Assembly: GCF_014596945.1 (NCBI RefSeq) | Contig: NZ_JACVXB010000001.1 | Location: forward strand, 124,001 to 188,000 | Direction: 5' to 3' | Length of the DNA stretch: 64,000 bases | Source of the DNA: Aestuariibaculum sediminum | Lineage (GTDB): Bacteria > Bacteroidota > Bacteroidia > Flavobacteriales > Flavobacteriaceae | Shown: positions 63,710-64,000 of the stretch, piece by piece | Layout: each line of letters opens with the position of its first letter | Position numbering within the stretch: the first letter of the stretch is position 1 | Notes under the pieces: model-generated | Seen by the model: only the letters and a program-made list of their open reading frames with translations | What the model was told of the DNA's origin: nothing | The model's database searches: none | Made by a program: the position numbers and the translations under genes

Positions 63710-64000
63710 TTATTTTGAGTATAACTCGACGATAAATTGTTCGTTGATGTTTTCTGGAATTTGAATTCTAGCAGGAACAGAAACGTAAGTTCCTTGTTTC
63801 GTATCGTCATTCCAAGTAATCCATTCGTAAACGTTGCTTGAGTTAGATAAAGATCTTTCGATAACTTCTAACGATTTAGATTTCTCTCTTACCGCTACAA
63901 CATCACCAGCTTTTAATTGGTAAGAAGGAATATTTACTAACTCCCCGTTTACTGTAATATGTCTGTGAGACACTAATTGTCTTGCACCACTTCTAGAAGG
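63710..64000 (-). CDS. rpsD: 30S ribosomal protein S4 (5' partial)
   Basis: Only the C-terminal 96 or so residues are in the window; the frame runs off the right edge with no start. [28 protein letters not shown] is the S4 RNA-binding domain, and the C-terminus [37 protein letters not shown] is typical of the Bacteroidota protein. S4 starts 30S assembly on 16S rRNA. It is followed by rpoA after 102 bases. Confidence 0.97.
   Translation of the reverse strand, partial: PSRSGARQLVSHRHITVNGELVNIPSYQLKAGDVVAVREKSKSLEVIERSLSNSSNVYEWITWNDDTKQGTYVSVPARIQIPENINEQFIVELYSK

Overview
The window looks like part of the chromosome of a marine-type member of the Flavobacteriaceae (Bacteroidota). The base composition is AT-rich. 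SusC/SusD and TonB-linked outer-membrane proteins with CarboxypepD_reg N-termini are present, start codons lack Shine-Dalgarno sequences, and many genes are preceded by the Bacteroidota -7 element TAnnTTTG. Gene neighbourhoods typical of the family are also present: rpsD-rpoA-rplQ-carA-eno-gltA, rsfS-ftsH-LUD-cdsA-psd and coaD/ddl/PASTA/rluD. I see no tRNA, rRNA, CRISPR array, insertion sequence or phage gene.

Layout. 1-7.2 kb (+ strand): the 3' part of a MuiA/DUF4139 protein with an unusual internal domain, then small housekeeping or stress genes (DUF2200, a HAD-type lipoprotein phosphatase, an APC permease, a RibD/DHFR-like reductase, a GNAT acetyltransferase, AlkB). 7.3-28.5 kb (- strand): the main accessory region. 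Read in transcription order it is an ECF sigma factor, a FecR anti-sigma, a 1209-residue SusC with an STN signalling domain, a SusD, a lipoprotein that resembles a Peptidase_Mx1 without its HExxH, and a lipoprotein with YD-like repeats, closed by a 14-bp hairpin terminator. Then come two successive groups, each made of a CAPC thioredoxin-fold protein, a CGPC thioredoxin-fold protein and a secreted M16 zinc protease. No carbohydrate-active enzyme is present, so the likely cargo is peptide or protein rather than glycan.

28.9-37.3 kb: a small K+ channel, envelope proteins, a 44-residue ribosomal protein THX gene, yaaA, and an iron-type pair (TonB-dependent siderophore receptor plus PepSY membrane protein) behind a promoter carrying inverted and direct repeats. 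37.5-50.4 kb: core genes for rRNA modification, cell wall, CoA, sulfate-type transport, pyrimidine synthesis, biotin ligation, ribosome silencing, the FtsH protease and phospholipid synthesis. 50.4-57.8 kb: argS, an orphan TPR histidine kinase and two different pentein-fold arginine/citrulline-type enzymes flanking a CDF metal transporter. 57.9-64 kb: gltA, eno, carA, rplQ, rpoA and the 3' part of rpsD, all on the - strand.

The most interesting candidate system is the 7.3-28.5 kb locus. It could be a surface-signalled peptide/protein capture system in which SusCD imports a substrate, redundant periplasmic thioredoxin-fold proteins act on disulfides, and two M16 proteases cut it up. The gene content is read directly; this working model is inference.
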